From positions 1 to 51,683 of the IMG/VR virus record IMGVR_UViG_3300032050_000195: a stretch of 51,683 nt of DNA; one strand, given 5' to 3'. This document shows positions 50,127-51,683 of the stretch, one piece after another (positions within the stretch are counted from its first letter, which is position 1; each line of letters opens with the position of its first letter). The notes under the pieces were generated by a model. It searched no databases. It worked only from the letters and a program-made list of their open reading frames with translations, and had not been told where the DNA came from. A program made the position numbers and the translations under genes. Origin of the DNA: a virus.

Positions 50127-51196
50127 AAGCTTGCCTTTATATTATTTGCTTTCCTTTTTATTGTCTTGCCTTGAAAATTTATTCTTTTCTGCCAATATTT
50201 TAAAAATTCAAGACAATTCATTTTATTCAATGTTTCAAAACTTATTACCGGTTGTGTTTTTTGATTATCACATTCTCTTTTATAAGTTTTTACCCACATA
50301 TCTTTTATTCTATCTGCAACATCAGATTCTATTCCTTTATAAGGTTCGTGATCAGAAATTTTACTTAGGAGTTCTTCATAATACTTTTCTGCGTTGAATT
50401 TTTCCATCTCATCTGCCTTTTTATAAATTCTGAACTCAGATAGCTCTTTTTTTGGATATTTTTTTATAAAGTAGTAAATTTCTTGAATATTTGCTCTTGT
50501 TTCATGAAATTCAGAAAAGTAAAGAAAATAGGCGAAGTTTGTCCAGAATTTCCAGATATTTTTTGGAAATTTCCAAATATTTTCAGCCCAGCTAAGTGTT
50601 GAGTTAAAACTTCTACTTTCTGGTCTTATTATTTTAGATTTCCTCTTAACTCTAACATAGTGCTCATAACAATGATGTAGCTCATGATAAACAGTTGAGT
50701 TTATATCATCTTCCAGAATATTCTTATAAGTTCTGTTTTTATAATCAAAATCAGGTCCAATATCAATTGAAATTCCTAAATAAATTATTACAGAGTCGTC
50801 AGAAACTTGTTTGACTGGTTCAAGTATTCTTGAGTATCCAGACCAATTTTTATTACCGAAATACGATGCAAAACCACCTGTTTTAATTTCTAAATTTTTA
50901 TCTGAAGTAGAAGGTGGGTATTTTTTATCAAAATCTTTTTTTGATAGCTTATTAAAATCAATTTGTATTTCAAATTGTATTACTGGAAAATCAGACCAAA
51001 GTTCTTTATTATAAATAAGAGGATTTAATATTCTGTAGTCAATAGTTTCTATGGTTTGAAGTACATTTTCACCAGAATAAAAAAAATCAACAAATTTTGA
51101 TCTAACTCTTCTGAATATCGTATTACTGAACATCAAGGATGATTCAGATACACCAAACTTTTCAAGTAAAAAATTCTGAAATGTTTTTAACCTCAT
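50123..51196 (-). CDS. HExxH zinc metallopeptidase-like protein
   Basis: 357 residues. STVYHELHHCYEHY (His171, Glu172, His175) is a HExxH zinc-peptidase helix. A later helix with FHETRANIQEIYYF (about 227-240) supplies a probable third ligand Glu, the gluzincin-like arrangement. Start MRLKTFQNFLLEKF (LLE before Lys) fits the targeting-like set. If packaged it could act on host protein after injection; substrate is unknown. Box spacer 27 nt. Confidence 0.65.
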   Translation of the reverse strand: MRLKTFQNFLLEKFGVSESSLMFSNTIFRRVRSKFVDFFYSGENVLQTIETIDYRILNPLIYNKELWSDFPVIQFEIQIDFNKLSKKDFDKKYPPSTSDKNLEIKTGGFASYFGNKNWSGYSRILEPVKQVSDDSVIIYLGISIDIGPDFDYKNRTYKNILEDDINSTVYHELHHCYEHYVRVKRKSKIIRPESRSFNSTLSWAENIWKFPKNIWKFWTNFAYFLYFSEFHETRANIQEIYYFIKKYPKKELSEFRIYKKADEMEKFNAEKYYEELLSKISDHEPYKGIESDVADRIKDMWVKTYKRECDNQKTQPVISFETLNKMNCLEFLKYWQKRINFQGKTIKRKANNIKASL

Positions 51197-51223
51197 AAAA
51201 CAATAATTAATTGTATTTGAGAT

Positions 51224-51235
51224 TATATATTAAAA
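51224..51235 (-). promoter_or_regulatory. TTTTAATATATAA box
   Basis: Minus-strand core 27 nt before the ATG at 51196. Shares the AGATTTTAATATATA context with the boxes at 16153 and 49081. Confidence 0.45.
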
Positions 51236-51244
51236 TCTAAAGGT

Positions 51245-51683
51245 TTATAATTGTGAAAGCCACTTTTCAATTTGTCTATCAGCAACTTCAATTATATCTT
51301 TCTTTTGGAACTTACCATAGTTTAAAATATCCATTGTCATAATTAGACAGTCAACAGTTTCAAGAAGTATATTATTCTTTATTTCTTCTTTTGATAGATC
51401 AGAATTTTTAAAGCCTTTTAATTTTAAGACTTCAGCAGAGAGTTCTCCAACCTCTTCTTGTAACTTAATAACTCTTTCTGTTAACCCATATCCTTGCATT
51501 GAAGTTACATTCTTAATAAGATCAAAGATGTAATCGAGGTCCTCGTTTGTGAAATCATCCTCTAATCTCACTTTAGATAAATTATTTTGCTCCCAGTGGT
51601 CAATTAGTTGTTGAATTACAAGAATATCGTTAGTTTGTTCTTCACTTAATTCTACACCGTAGAGACTATCTAAATATTTTATG
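51245..51683 (-). CDS. MazG-like nucleotide pyrophosphohydrolase, 5' end outside window
   Basis: The frame stays open from the right edge, so the GTG at 51571 is probably internal: the 37 codons upstream (LYGVELSEEQTNDI ... LIDHWEQNN) look coding. The MazG-like core holds KLQEEVGELSAEVLKLKG (metal-binding EExxE) and LLETVDCLIMTMD (ExxD), the four acidic ligands of all-alpha NTP pyrophosphatases. It cleaves NTPs or dNTPs to the monophosphate; T4-type phages use such enzymes to alter nucleotide pools or (p)ppGpp response. Confidence 0.78.
   Translation of the reverse strand, partial: IKYLDSLYGVELSEEQTNDILVIQQLIDHWEQNNLSKVRLEDDFTNEDLDYIFDLIKNVTSMQGYGLTERVIKLQEEVGELSAEVLKLKGFKNSDLSKEEIKNNILLETVDCLIMTMDILNYGKFQKKDIIEVADRQIEKWLSQL

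Noticed and set aside
51569-51571. GTG as the start of the MazG-like gene
   Set aside because: The frame remains open with coding-like sequence to the window edge, so the gene is treated as partial.
1-51683. tRNA genes, insertion sequences, CRISPR arrays and toxin-antitoxin pairs
   Set aside because: Both strands were read for cloverleaf ends, transposase motifs and spaced repeats; apart from the tmRNA and homing endonucleases nothing convincing was seen. A tRNAscan or ISfinder search was not possible here.

Overview
This AT-rich window is part of the genome of a large T4-type tailed phage (myovirus-like) that very probably infects a member of the Bacteroidota, perhaps a flavobacterium. The T4 affinity is read from the adjacent portal (gp20), prohead protease (gp21) and major capsid (gp23) genes, a gp41/DnaB-type helicase, a family B DNA polymerase N-terminal half, a DinG/XPD-type helicase, nrdA-nrdB, and large tail proteins. 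The Bacteroidota host is inferred from a near-perfect TTG-N20-TAnnTTTG promoter in front of the tmRNA gene and from the scarcity of Shine-Dalgarno sequences. Both ends of the window cut through genes: the portal gene at the left and a MazG-like gene at the right.

Layout. 1-6.2 kb: capsid module (portal, a homing-endonuclease remnant, a protease fused to a repeat-built scaffold, the capsid protein, then a strong terminator). 6.3-9.0 kb: a stand-alone NFACT-R domain protein, an M20/M42-like peptidase, a small acidic protein and a complete tmRNA gene. 9.0-16.1 kb: homing endonuclease, a ribbon-helix-helix protein, NADAR, an adenine methyltransferase, a sigma factor, unknown proteins and a nucleotidyltransferase. 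16.2-24.7 kb: a ligase-like protein, a minimal PolA-like polymerase, cysteine synthase, a glycosyltransferase, a second peptidase, an Fpg/Nei glycosylase and a hotdog thioesterase. 24.8-28 kb: the polymerase N-terminal half and the DinG-like helicase. 28-33.7 kb: a block of proteins with virion-targeting-like N-termini, including a paralogous pair around a membrane protein. 33.8-41.3 kb: DnaB-like helicase, nrdA, nrdB and a membrane/coiled-coil protein. 41.3-51.7 kb: a gp26-like baseplate candidate, a second adenine methyltransferase, two tail/fibre proteins, several unknown proteins, an HExxH protein and the MazG-like gene.

Three genome-wide patterns tie the window together. (1) About 17 proteins, mostly of unknown function, start with a short Lys/Arg- and aromatic-rich peptide ending in Glu that resembles the T4 internal-protein capsid targeting sequence. 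They may be packaged in the head and delivered with the DNA. (2) The fused protease-scaffold carries eleven 14-residue repeats. Ten contain (I/L/V)AE before Asn, which resembles the T4 gp21 cleavage motif, and a similar site lies in the capsid protein. (3) An ATATATA-core box precedes about 23 genes at clustered distances (4-7, 17-22 or 26-38 nt). It is a candidate phage promoter, possibly read with the phage sigma factor; the close class would give leaderless mRNAs. A separate point of interest is that tmRNA and an NFACT-R protein, representing two ribosome-rescue pathways, sit within 2.3 kb of each other.
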